A stretch of DNA of 41,284 bases from Streptomyces capoamus (GCF_014654935.1 NZ_BNBF01000017.1:162254-203537); one strand, 5' to 3'. Positions 1 to 7,457 are shown, counted from the first letter of the stretch. Numbers and translations are program-made. Notes: generated from the letters alone by a model not told the origin.

Positions 1-166
1 GGACCAGACGCACGCGGTCCGCCTCCTCGGCAGCGTCTTCCACGGCTACGTCAGCCTGGAGACGGCCGGCGGCTTCAGCCACAGCGCGCCCGACTCGCAG
101 GAGTCGTGGACCCGGATCCTGGACGCCCTCGACTCCCTGCTGCGCAACTGGCCCGCCCACCCCTGA
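1..166 (+). CDS. TetR-family regulator, C-terminal end (partial)
   Basis: The gene enters from the left edge; the readable frame begins at base 2 and stops at TGA 164-166. The 54 visible residues include RLLGSVFHGYVSLE and GGF followed by an acidic stretch and SWTRILDAL. This matches the C-terminal ligand-binding domain of TetR regulators of the WHG type, where a short HG-x-x-x-L-E element precedes a Gly-Gly-Phe turn and a last amphipathic helix. The DNA-binding half lies outside the window, so nothing can be said about the operator. The following SGNH hydrolase begins 20 bases after the stop on the same strand and may be co-transcribed. Confidence 0.7.
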   Translation, partial: DQTHAVRLLGSVFHGYVSLETAGGFSHSAPDSQESWTRILDALDSLLRNWPAHP

Positions 167-186
167 GCCCCCGGACGCAGGCAGAC

Positions 187-1359
187 ATGATGCACACCAC
201 CCCCCTCACGGCCGCCCTGATACGCGGCGCCCTCGAACTGGAGCGCACCGCGCACGGGCTGCTGCCGCACCGGCTGACCGCCCGGGCCCGTGCCCAGTGC
301 GCCGACCCGCAGCTGGCCCTGGCGGAATCCCAGCCCGCCGGCGTACGCCTGGTCTTCCGCACCCGCGCCACCACCGTCGAGCTGGACACCCTGCCGACCA
401 AGCGCGTGTACACCGGCGCACCGCCCCGCCCGGACGGTGTGTACGACCTGGTCGTCGACGGCCGCCCGGCCGGCAGCGCCTCCCTCGCCGCGGGCAACAC
501 CCTCACCATCGACCTGGGCACCGGCTCGGCCCGCCACCGGCCCGGGCCGGTGGGCACCGTGCGGTTCGCCGGCCTGCCGGACTCCGCCAAGGACGTGGAG
601 ATCTGGCTGCCGCACAACGAGGTGACCGAACTCGTCGCGCTGCGCACCGACGCCCCCGTCGAGCGCGTACCGGACCGCGGCCGCCGGGTGTGGCTGCACC
701 ACGGCAGTTCGATCAGCCACGGCTCCGACGCGGCCACGCCCACCACCACCTGGCCGGCGCTCGCCGCGTCCCTGGGCGGTGTCGAGCTGGTCAACCTCGG
801 ACTGGGCGGCAGCGCGCTGCTCGACCCGTTCACCGCCCGCGTGCTGCGCGACACGCCCGCCGACCTGATCAGCGTCAAGCTCGGCATCAACCTGGTCAAC
901 ACCGACCTGATGCGGCTGCGCGCGTTCGGCCCCGCGGTGCACGGCTTCCTCGACACCGTCCGCGAGGGCCACCCCGACACCCCGCTGCTCGTCGTCTCCC
1001 CGGTCCTGTGCCCGCTGCACGAGGACACGCCCGGCCCCACCGCCATGGACCTGGCGGCACTGGGCGAGGGGCGGCTGCGGTACCGGGCCACCGGGGATCC
1101 GGCCGAGCGGGCTGCGGGGAAGCTGACCCTGGAGGTCGTCCGGCAGGAGCTGGCCCGGATCGTGTCCGAGCGGGCGGCCGACGACCCGGCCCTGCACCAC
1201 CTGGACGGCCGGGAACTGTACGGCGAGGCCGACTTCGCCGAACTGCCGTTGCCCGACGGCCTGCACCCGGACACCGCGGGCCACCGCCGGATCGGTGAAC
1301 GGTTCGCGGCGCTGGCGTTCGCCCCGGACGGCCCCTTCGCCGGCCGCTCCCCCGCCTGA
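187..1359 (+). CDS. SGNH/GDSL-type hydrolase (esterase/lipase)
   Basis: A 390-residue protein. Residues 1-160 look like a beta-rich N-terminal domain; the SGNH domain follows. Block I is at 173-179 (GSSISHG, nucleophile probably Ser175), block II Gly at GLGGSALLD (205-213), block III Asn at KLGINLVN (231-238), and the block V Asp/His pair in PDGLHPDTAGH near the C-terminus. All four catalytic blocks are present, so it should be an active serine hydrolase acting on an ester such as an acetylated carbohydrate or lipid; the substrate is unknown. No signal peptide is visible, suggesting a cytoplasmic enzyme. Two ATGs are adjacent (187 and 190); an open frame upstream to 106 overlaps the TetR gene and is unlikely to be used. 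The gene is convergent with the sortase. Confidence 0.85.
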   Translation: MMHTTPLTAALIRGALELERTAHGLLPHRLTARARAQCADPQLALAESQPAGVRLVFRTRATTVELDTLPTKRVYTGAPPRPDGVYDLVVDGRPAGSASLAAGNTLTIDLGTGSARHRPGPVGTVRFAGLPDSAKDVEIWLPHNEVTELVALRTDAPVERVPDRGRRVWLHHGSSISHGSDAATPTTTWPALAASLGGVELVNLGLGGSALLDPFTARVLRDTPADLISVKLGINLVNTDLMRLRAFGPAVHGFLDTVREGHPDTPLLVVSPVLCPLHEDTPGPTAMDLAALGEGRLRYRATGDPAERAAGKLTLEVVRQELARIVSERAADDPALHHLDGRELYGEADFAELPLPDGLHPDTAGHRRIGERFAALAFAPDGPFAGRSPA

Positions 1360-1392
1360 CCCGGCTCCCCCGCCCGGCCGGGCCCCGGCGGC

Positions 1393-2064
1393 TCACACCA
1401 GGTGGGCGAAGACGACCAGGTTGTCGGTGTAGTCCCGCACCGTGCGGTCGTAGTCCCCGGCACAGGTGATCAGCCGGACCTCCGGCCGCGCGGCGTCCGC
1501 GTACACCCGCTTGCTGGGGAAGTCGTCCTTGGGGTAGGTCTCGGCGTTGTCCACTTCGAACTCCGCCGTGCGCCCGTCGGCCCGTTCCACGGAGAACCGG
1601 TCGCCGCGCTCCAGCTCGTAGAGGTCGGCGAAGACGGCCGCGGACGTCACCGTGTCGACGTGGCCCGCGATGATCGCGGTGCCCTCCTCGCCGGGCGAGA
1701 CGCCGTCGGCGTACCAGCCGACGAGGTTGGTGTCGGCGGCGGGCGGCGGCTGCAACTGGCCCGTGGCCCCGATGGACAGAGTGGTGAAGGGGGCGTCCAC
1801 GGAGATCTTCGGGATGAGCAGCCGGGTGGGTTCGGACCGGGGCAGCGACTCGCCCGCGTCCACCGGGTCGGCCGGCGCGGCGGCTCCGGTTCCCGAGACC
1901 CGGGGAGCCTGCGGTGTGTCGACCGGCTGGTGATGACCGCCGAAGACGGTGACGGCGAGGAACACGGCCGCCGCGCCCCACAGCGTCAGCCGCCCGCCAC
2001 GGCCGGCGGGCCGCTCGTCCGCCGCCGGTCCCGAGGGGGGCGGGGAGGAGGGAACTGCTGCCAT
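1393..2064 (-). CDS. class F sortase
   Basis: A 223-residue membrane-anchored cysteine transpeptidase. A proline-rich cytoplasmic start is followed by one membrane segment (about 26-43), a linker, and the sortase fold from about 78. Catalytic residues are visible: His135 in IIAGHVDT, Cys201 in LITCAG, and Arg210 in TVRDYTDN. The LITC context and short length fit the actinobacterial class F group rather than the housekeeping class E enzymes. Sortases cleave a C-terminal sorting signal and join the protein to the cell wall. The gene directly upstream on the same strand (2214-2825) encodes a secreted protein with a C-terminal membrane segment and basic tail, the natural candidate substrate; 149 bases separate them. 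Confidence 0.88.
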   Translation of the reverse strand: MAAVPSSPPPSGPAADERPAGRGGRLTLWGAAAVFLAVTVFGGHHQPVDTPQAPRVSGTGAAAPADPVDAGESLPRSEPTRLLIPKISVDAPFTTLSIGATGQLQPPPAADTNLVGWYADGVSPGEEGTAIIAGHVDTVTSAAVFADLYELERGDRFSVERADGRTAEFEVDNAETYPKDDFPSKRVYADAARPEVRLITCAGDYDRTVRDYTDNLVVFAHLV

Positions 2065-2213
2065 CGGACACCACCTCGCTCAACAGGACAGCACGGGAGT
2101 CGGGACGGACCGGGACGCCGCGGGGGCCGGTGTCCTGGGCGGGGCGCAGGGGGCGCGGGCCGCCGACGCGGTGCGCGCCGACGGCGTCCGCAGCCCCTGG
2201 GCGCACCGGCCCG

Positions 2214-2825
2214 TCAGGACGCCGGCTCGGCGGCCTTCTTGCGGCGCAGCGCGTACGCGCCGGCGGCGCCTACGGCGAGCACGGCGAGACCGCCCGCGGT
2301 GACACCCGGCGTGGCGAGCGCGCCGCCGCCGGTGTGCATGCCACCGCGCGGCTTCTCCTGGTCGTCACCCCACTCGCTCTTCTCTCCCTTGTCACCCTTG
2401 CCGCCCTTGTCCCCCCTGTCGCCCTTGTCGCCCTTGTCGCCCTTGCCGCCCCTCTCGCTCTCGTCGTCCTGGCCCTCCTCGCTGTCGCCACCCTTGTCCT
2501 TGTAGCTCTCCGGGTCGAAACGGCTGTCGCCGCCCGAGCCCCAGCCGCCGCGCACCGCGGCGAGGGCTCCGCCACCCGTGTGCATTCCGCCGCGCGGCCC
2601 GTCGTGTTCTTCTCCTGAGTCGCGTTTGTTGCCGTAGTCCTTTTCGTGATCGCTGCCGGACCCCTTCTCCTCGCGGTCGGAGTCGCTGTCGTGCTCCTTG
2701 CTGTACGAGGAGTCGTCCCGGCCGCTGTCGCGCTCGGCCGGTACGGCGAACGCGGCGCCGGGTGTGGCGAAGGCCAGGGCGGCGGCGGCAGCCGCCGTCG
2801 CCAGGAACATGCGGGCAGAGCGCAT
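2214..2825 (-). CDS. secreted low-complexity protein with C-terminal anchor, probable partner of the class F sortase
   Basis: A 203-residue protein. Residues 1-27 form a signal peptide ending in an Ala-rich cleavage region. The middle is highly charged (Asp, Glu, Lys, Ser). Residues 126-149 are eight Gly-X-Y triplets of the GDK type. The sequence PRGGMHTGGGALA occurs twice, around 77-89 and 159-171. The second copy is followed by a hydrophobic helix (174-193) and a basic RRKK tail, the layout of a sortase sorting signal although LPXTG/LAXTG is absent. ATG 2825 is chosen because AAGGA lies just upstream and the signal peptide begins there. Anchoring by the adjacent sortase is inferred from synteny and layout. 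No enzymatic domain is recognised. Confidence 0.8.
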   Translation of the reverse strand: MRSARMFLATAAAAAALAFATPGAAFAVPAERDSGRDDSSYSKEHDSDSDREEKGSGSDHEKDYGNKRDSGEEHDGPRGGMHTGGGALAAVRGGWGSGGDSRFDPESYKDKGGDSEEGQDDESERGGKGDKGDKGDRGDKGGKGDKGEKSEWGDDQEKPRGGMHTGGGALATPGVTAGGLAVLAVGAAGAYALRRKKAAEPAS

Positions 2826-3041
2826 AGTGATGTCCTTCCGCCGTGACCGGGCAGCGGATACCTCATCAGCTGGGTGGACCCGGCCTCGACATGAACCACC
2901 GTCAGTGAGGGCCCCGAGTCCCACCATCCGAGCCGCCCAGCCGGGTCACCACGCCACCCGTCTGCCCCAGCGCGGCGGGCCGCGGACCCCTCGTACGGGC
3001 CAATCGCCGAAGCGGCCGTACGACGGCGTCGACGCCCCCTT

Positions 3042-3061
3042 GTTATGACGGCTGTCATAAC
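3042..3061. promoter_or_regulatory. 20-bp palindrome upstream of the SalK-like gene
   Basis: GTTATGAC (3042-3049) and GTCATAAC (3054-3061) are perfect reverse complements around a GGCT spacer. The element is AT-richer than its surroundings and lies 48 bases upstream of GTG 3110. This is the shape of a dimeric repressor operator (TetR, MarR or GntR type); the cognate regulator is not identified. Confidence 0.5.
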
Positions 3062-3109
3062 GCAGGCTGGTGCCGACAGCACGACAGGCGGGCGCGGCGG
3101 GAGGAAACA

Positions 3110-3994
3110 GTGGCGGACGGAATGGCCCGGTCCCTGTGGGAGCGGTACGAACCGGTGCACCAGCTCGTCTATTTCGCGCCGGAGGCACACCGGGCGGCGG
3201 CGGGGCTCGGACTGCGCGGGTTCTGGATGGGCTACTTCGCGCTGCGCGCGGCCCCGCTCGGCGCGGTGCCCCCGTCCGTGGTGACGGCCGGCTTCTACGT
3301 CTTCCATCCCGCGCGGGTGACCCGGGCGCTGCCGGACGCCTGGGCGTACGCCGCTCCGGCGGACGTGCTCGCGGCCCGCCAGGAGGCCATGGACGCGGCG
3401 GCGACCCGGCTGTTCGGTACGGACACCGTCGGGTCGGCCGCGTTCACCGAGGCCGCGGACCTCGCCTGGGAGGCCGCCGCGGGCGCGGACACCACGGGCC
3501 GGGTGCTGGGCGCGGCCAACCAGGCGCTGGAGCGTCCGGACCGGCCCGCCGCCCGCCTGTGGCAGGCCCTGACGACCCTGCGCGAGCACCGGGGCGACTC
3601 CCATGTGGCGGTGCTGGTCGGCCTGGGGATCGGGCCGGTCGAGGCCATGGTGCTCAAGGCGGCGGCCGGCGAGTCCGACGGGGCCTTCCTGCGCGAGACG
3701 CGGCAGTGGCCGGAGGAGGAGTGGGCGGCGGCCGTGACACGGCTGCGCGCGGACGGCCGGCTCGCGGCGGACGGTGCGCTCACGCCCTCCGGTGCGGCCC
3801 TGCGCGCGGAGGCCGAGGCGCGCACGGACGCGGCGGCCGAGGGGCCGTGGAGCACCCTGGGGTCCGAGCGGAGCGGGCGCCTGGCCACGCTGCTGGAACC
3901 ACTGGCCCGCACGGTCGGCGAGTCGGGGCTGCTGCCGCCCGGGAACCCGGTGGGGCTGACCGGGGGGACGTACCCGGGGGGCGGGATCCGGTAG
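3110..3994 (+). CDS. SalK/SCO6745-like helix-turn-helix-type protein
   Basis: A 294-residue soluble protein. The opening RSLWERYEPVHQLVYFAPEA and the stretch GLRGFWMGYFALRAAPLGAVPPSVVTAGFYVF (about residues 36-67) are hallmarks of the actinobacterial SalK/SCO6745-like family, often annotated as MarR-like helix-turn-helix proteins. The C-terminal part (about 200-245) alternates short helices with charged turns and could hold the winged helix. The biochemical role of the family is not established. GTG 3110 follows GGGAGGAAAC at good spacing. A perfect palindrome at 3042-3061 lies in its promoter region. The gene is convergent with the P450 at 4122-5384. Confidence 0.65.
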   Translation: MADGMARSLWERYEPVHQLVYFAPEAHRAAAGLGLRGFWMGYFALRAAPLGAVPPSVVTAGFYVFHPARVTRALPDAWAYAAPADVLAARQEAMDAAATRLFGTDTVGSAAFTEAADLAWEAAAGADTTGRVLGAANQALERPDRPAARLWQALTTLREHRGDSHVAVLVGLGIGPVEAMVLKAAAGESDGAFLRETRQWPEEEWAAAVTRLRADGRLAADGALTPSGAALRAEAEARTDAAAEGPWSTLGSERSGRLATLLEPLARTVGESGLLPPGNPVGLTGGTYPGGGIR

Positions 3995-4077
3995 GGCCGA
4001 ACGGAAGGTCGTAGGCGTGCGGCGGGAGGGCAGGTGGGCCGCCGGGGGTGCCCGGTGAAGGATGCCGGCGCCCGGGG

Positions 4078-4099
4078 CCCCCGTCCGGGAGGACGGGGG
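4078..4099. terminator. hairpin between convergent genes
   Basis: CCCCCGTCC (4078-4086) pairs perfectly with GGACGGGGG (4091-4099) around a GGGA loop. It lies between the stop of the SalK-like gene (3994) and the stop of the P450 (4122), where a bidirectional terminator is expected. There is no U-tract, as is usual in high-GC actinobacteria. Confidence 0.6.
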
Positions 4100-4121
4100 T
4101 GCCGTAGGGGGGTGGGGCGGG

Positions 4122-5384
4122 CTACCAGGTCACCGGCAGGCGTTCGGGGATGCGCTTCATGAATCCCGTGCGCCACACGAGTTGGCTCGCCGGAACCGCG
4201 AGGGCGAGGTCCGGCAGCCGGTCGAGCAGGACCTCCAGGGCGATGCGGGCGTGCGCGCGGCCGAGCGCGGTGGCGGGGCAGTAGTGGGCGCCGCCGCCGA
4301 AGGAGAGGTGGTCGGCGGTGTTGTCCCGGTGGACGTCGAAGCGGTGCGGGTCGGGGAACTTCTCCGGGTCGAGGTTGGCGCCCTCCACCAGGACGAGGAC
4401 GAGTTCGCCCGCACGGACGCCCACGTCACCGAGCCGGACGTCCTCCAGGGCCAGGCGGGGCAGGGCGTCGCCGATGGAGAGGTTCACCCGCAGCAGCTCC
4501 TCCACGCCCGGACCGATCAGGTCGGGGCGGTCCCGCAGCAGGTCGCGGGCGATGGGGTGGGTGAGCAGGTACACCAGGGCCATGGTGAGGAAGCCCGAGG
4601 TGGAGACGACGCCGGCGCCGAACAGGGTGACACCGACGGTGGCCAGCAACTCGTCGCTGAGGTGGGCGTGGTCCGCGTCGTCGCGCAGGGCGGCGAGTTC
4701 GCCCATGAGCCCGTGCGTGGCCGGGTCGTCGAGCAGGGCCGCCATCCGGGCGATGTCCCGGTCCCAGTTGAGGCGCGCGCCGGCGACCGGGCACGGGGAG
4801 TTCATGAAGGCGATGTCCAGGCTGCGCAGGAAGGCGGGGGCCTCGGTCTGCGGGATGCCGAGGATGCGGCAGTGCATGCCGGCCGAGTACGGCTCGCAGA
4901 ACGCCCCGCGCAGGTCGGCCGTCGGCCCGTCGGCGACGATGAGGTCCACCAGCCGGTGGGCCTCGGCGCGCAGCCAGTCGGTCAGGCCCGGCGCCTTCGG
5001 GTTGAGCGCCTTCATCACCGCGCGGCGCAGGCCCGCCCCGGTGATGTTGCCCATGTTGTTCACCACCTCGGGCGGGATCGTGAGCGCGTACTGACGCGGG
5101 ACGCCGGGTGCGGAGGTGTCCTTGAGGGAGAACCGGTCGTCCTTGAGCACTTGTGCGCACAGCTCGTAGGAGGACACCAGCCAGGCCTCGTCGCCGGCGA
5201 TGGTCCGCACGCGGCGCACCGGGGCGGCCTCGCGCAGCTCCGCCACCTCGGGGGGCACCCGGGTGCCGTCCCAGGAGAACGGGAAAGCGGGCAAGGGCGG
5301 GTGGCGGTCGGGACGGCCGCCGGGGCGGACGGCGGGACTGACGTCGGCGCTGATGTGGGGGCGGATGCCGGGAGCGGTGGTCAT
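4122..5384 (-). CDS. cytochrome P450, CYP121-like, cyclodipeptide-tailoring
   Basis: A 420-residue P450. Motifs: I-helix GAGVVSTSG (256-264), ExxR at Glu296-Arg299, and heme ligand Cys369 in FGGGAHYCPATALG, with the unusual Pro after Cys that CYP121 also has. Similarity to M. tuberculosis CYP121, compared from memory, runs through PPEVVNNMGN, KAPGL, VEELLR-N-S, GELVLVL-EGAN and VWRT-F--RIPERLPV. Pocket residues conserved with CYP121 are Thr102, Asn110, Met111, Phe193, Trp207 and Ser261. CYP121 Gln385/Arg386 are replaced by Met409/Lys410. The first about 30 residues are an extra tail. ATG 5384 follows GGAAGGAG and overlaps the stop of the cyclodipeptide synthase gene (ATGA), so the two are translationally coupled. 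Oxidation of the cyclodipeptide (C-C coupling or another coupling) is the inferred role. Confidence 0.9.
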   Translation of the reverse strand: MTTAPGIRPHISADVSPAVRPGGRPDRHPPLPAFPFSWDGTRVPPEVAELREAAPVRRVRTIAGDEAWLVSSYELCAQVLKDDRFSLKDTSAPGVPRQYALTIPPEVVNNMGNITGAGLRRAVMKALNPKAPGLTDWLRAEAHRLVDLIVADGPTADLRGAFCEPYSAGMHCRILGIPQTEAPAFLRSLDIAFMNSPCPVAGARLNWDRDIARMAALLDDPATHGLMGELAALRDDADHAHLSDELLATVGVTLFGAGVVSTSGFLTMALVYLLTHPIARDLLRDRPDLIGPGVEELLRVNLSIGDALPRLALEDVRLGDVGVRAGELVLVLVEGANLDPEKFPDPHRFDVHRDNTADHLSFGGGAHYCPATALGRAHARIALEVLLDRLPDLALAVPASQLVWRTGFMKRIPERLPVTW

Positions 5385-6091
5385 GGTGCGGCTCCTTCCG
5401 GGGCGGCGGGGGTGACGATGGCGTGGCCCTGGTTGCGGGAGGCACGCAGGCCGGCGCCGCGGGAGTACAACAGCTCGGCCATCGGCAGGAGTTGGTGGTA
5501 GCAGTTGAGCGAGGAGGGCACCTTCAGGATGGCCGGGGTGTCCAGGAACAACGGGGCCTCGGCGCACACGTACGCCAGGCACACGGCGCGCTGCCGCTCG
5601 GTCGGCGTCTCGCCGCGTGCCGCGAGGAAACGATTCACCAGGCTCTCGCAGACGGACCGGAAAGCAGCGTCGGAGGCCAGCCGCTCCGTCAGCCGGCGGT
5701 GGATCTCCTGATAGGCGGGGTTGGTGCGGAATTCGGACATCGGATGCCAGTCCAGCCGGGCGCCCTCCGGGTCGGCCGCCGACACCGCGTCACGGACCTT
5801 GGCCCGCACTCCGCGCAGGTTCTTCACGGCCTTGCGGCGGGCCTCGTCCGGCGGATAGCCGGAGGCCTCGTACATCTCGGCGACGTACAGGTCGGTGTAG
5901 ACGAAGTCGACCCGGTCGAAGTGGTCCAGCCCCCAGCGGGCGAGGTCGTGCAGGCGCCGGGCGGAGAAGTAACTGTTGCCCGGGGACACACCGATCACGG
6001 CGTGGGCGCCCTCGCCGAGGATGACCTCGCAGTGGGAGGTGTACGGCTGGACTTCGAAGACGTCGGCCATCAGCACGGATGCTGTGGTCAC
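5381..6091 (-). CDS. tRNA-dependent cyclodipeptide synthase (NYH type)
   Basis: A 236-residue enzyme, about the length of AlbC. It joins two aminoacyl groups from charged tRNAs into a 2,5-diketopiperazine by a ping-pong mechanism. The nucleophile region GVSPGNSYFS gives Ser36 (AlbC Ser37) and Asn39 (AlbC Asn40). YVCAEAP gives Tyr174 and Glu178 (AlbC Tyr178, Glu182). SLNCYHQ gives Tyr198-His199, so it belongs to the NYH subfamily with AlbC and Rv2275. A basic patch (Arg85, Arg86, Lys88, Lys90, Arg93, Arg96, Lys98) fits the tRNA-binding helix. GTG 6091 is preceded by GGAGG nine bases away; ATG 6070 is a possible internal start. It is the first gene of a two-gene operon with the P450. The product amino acids cannot be read from sequence with confidence; cYY is one hypothesis because of the CYP121-like partner. 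Confidence 0.93.
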   Translation of the reverse strand: MTTASVLMADVFEVQPYTSHCEVILGEGAHAVIGVSPGNSYFSARRLHDLARWGLDHFDRVDFVYTDLYVAEMYEASGYPPDEARRKAVKNLRGVRAKVRDAVSAADPEGARLDWHPMSEFRTNPAYQEIHRRLTERLASDAAFRSVCESLVNRFLAARGETPTERQRAVCLAYVCAEAPLFLDTPAILKVPSSLNCYHQLLPMAELLYSRGAGLRASRNQGHAIVTPAAPEGAAP

Positions 6092-6268
6092 GGGGGTGAT
6101 CCTCCGCCGCGCGCTAGTCCCTTGGGGGCCCTGTGCCCACCGGTGTGGCGACGCGGCGCCCTCACGCTAGCGGTACGGGATCAATACGGGTAGTGACCAT
6201 CTGGGTTTGGCTGGAAACCGTCGTATCAACGGTCGAAGTGCCCGGCGGGCGGCCGAGATTGCCGGCCG

Positions 6269-6274
6269 TACCCT
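6269..6274 (+). promoter_or_regulatory. leaderless-type -10 box of the kinase gene
   Basis: TACCCT ends exactly six bases before GTG 6281 and no Shine-Dalgarno is present. This TANNNT-N6-start arrangement is the usual mark of a transcript that begins at its start codon. Confidence 0.55.
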
Positions 6275-6280
6275 GGGGCC

Positions 6281-7147
6281 GTGGTCAACCGAGACGAGAA
6301 TCCGGAACAGGTCGCCGCCCGGCTCACCGGGCGGCCGGTCACGGGCGGTCGGCGGGCGTCGGGGTCACCGGCCGAAGTACTGCTGGACGACGGAACGCCG
6401 GTCATGGTCAAGCGGGGCGACGGTCCGCGGGCGGTGCGCGCCGAGGTGGCGGGGCTGCGCTGGCTGGCGGACGCCGACGCGGTGCGGGTGCCGGCGGTAC
6501 TCGGGCACGACGAGCACTGGATGGTGACCGAACGGGTGCCGACCGGCTCCCCCGACCCCACTGCGGCGCTGCATTTCGGCCAATCGTTGGCCGCCCTGCA
6601 CGCGGCGGGCGCGCCCCACTTCGGGGCACCACCGCCCGACGGCCCGGCCGACGCCTGGATCGGCCGCGCTCCCCTGCGCAACGCCCCGGGCACCGACTGG
6701 CCCCGCTGGTACGCCGAGCACCGCGTCCTGCCCTACGTCCGCGACGCCGTCGACAGCGGCACCCTGCGGCCGGCCGAGGCGAGGGTGTTCGAGCAGGTCT
6801 GCGCCCGGCTGCCCGAGCTGGCCGGGCCGCCGGAACCACCCGCCCGGCTGCACGGCGACCTGTGGAACGGCAACGTGCTGTGGGGCGCCGACGGCGAGGT
6901 ACGGCTCATCGACCCGGCCGCGCACGGCGGGCACCGGGAGACCGACCTGGCGATGCTCCGGCTGTTCGGCTGTCCCCACCTGGACCGGGTACTCGCCGGC
7001 TATCGGCAGGCGGCACCGCTGGCCGACGGCTGGCGCGACCGGGTGGGGCTGCACCAGCTCTTCCCGCTGCTGGTGCACGCGGTGCTGTTCGGACGGGGAT
7101 ACGCCGAACAGGCCCTGGCGGCGGCCCGGAGCACGCTCGCGGGATGA
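6281..7147 (+). CDS. fructosamine kinase / aminoglycoside phosphotransferase-like kinase
   Basis: A 288-residue soluble kinase. The N-lobe shows VMVKRGDGP with the ATP-binding Lys and an Ala-Glu-rich helix. WMVTERVPTGS fits the hinge. The catalytic loop is LHGDLWNGNVLW and the metal-binding Asp is in LIDPAAHGGHRETDLAML. Together these give the fructosamine-3-kinase subgroup of the APH fold, whose members phosphorylate ketoamines or other small hydroxylated molecules. It is transcribed divergently from the cyclodipeptide operon and ends 100 bases before the graspetide precursor gene; a link to either pathway is possible but not shown. Start GTG 6281 is supported by the -10 box six bases upstream. 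Confidence 0.85.
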   Translation: MVNRDENPEQVAARLTGRPVTGGRRASGSPAEVLLDDGTPVMVKRGDGPRAVRAEVAGLRWLADADAVRVPAVLGHDEHWMVTERVPTGSPDPTAALHFGQSLAALHAAGAPHFGAPPPDGPADAWIGRAPLRNAPGTDWPRWYAEHRVLPYVRDAVDSGTLRPAEARVFEQVCARLPELAGPPEPPARLHGDLWNGNVLWGADGEVRLIDPAAHGGHRETDLAMLRLFGCPHLDRVLAGYRQAAPLADGWRDRVGLHQLFPLLVHAVLFGRGYAEQALAAARSTLAG

Positions 7148-7247
7148 CCCGCCGGGCGACCGCTCCCGACCGCGATCACGGAGCGTGAGGAAACCAATCA
7201 CCCGTTCGGCTCGTATAAGGACGTGAAAGCCTAATCAGGGAGAGACC

Positions 7248-7439
7248 ATGCAACCGTTCACGCTCAACTACGCGCGCCCCGCTGTGCAGTTGGACGTCAC
7301 CTCACCGTACGCGTACGACTCCGGACTGCAGTTGAACGTCCTCCCGGACGGGCGGATCGCCGCCACCGACCACGTGACGCTGAGAGCACTGGGAACCACG
7401 ACCTCGACGGCCGGTTCCAAGACGCACTTCGACGACTGA
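7248..7439 (+). CDS. graspetide (ATP-grasp-modified RiPP) precursor peptide
   Basis: A 63-residue precursor. The leader (about 1-48) has the pattern MQPFTLNYARPA, SPYAYDSGLQLNVLPDGR and TLRALG, characteristic of the putative ATP-grasp target peptides of the SAV_5884-type systems. The last 14 residues (50-63) hold six Thr/Ser (50-54 except one position, 57, 59) and two terminal Asp (62, 63) around Gly56, Lys58, His60 and Phe61. In graspetides, Thr/Ser hydroxyls or Lys amines are joined to Asp/Glu side chains by an ATP-grasp ligase, so at most two side-chain links are expected here. ATG 7248 follows GGGAGAG. The ligase starts 18 bases downstream. TATAAG at 7214-7219 is a plausible -10. Confidence 0.88.
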   Translation: MQPFTLNYARPAVQLDVTSPYAYDSGLQLNVLPDGRIAATDHVTLRALGTTTSTAGSKTHFDD

Positions 7440-7457
7440 ACCGCGGGCCTTCCACAG

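Noticed and set aside
46..1284. 412-codon minus-strand frame over the SGNH hydrolase
   Set aside because: Composition is Gly/Arg/Gln-rich with no motif, the usual antisense shadow of a high-GC gene; the plus strand shows all four SGNH blocks.
4062..5501. 479-codon plus-strand frame over the P450
   Set aside because: Antisense shadow with Val/Gly/Gln bias; the minus strand carries the full P450 motif set.
7189..7219. ECF-type promoter (GGAAAC, CGTAT) for the graspetide operon
   Set aside because: Spacing is about 17 bases and the match is partial; the TATAAG -10 alone is mentioned instead.
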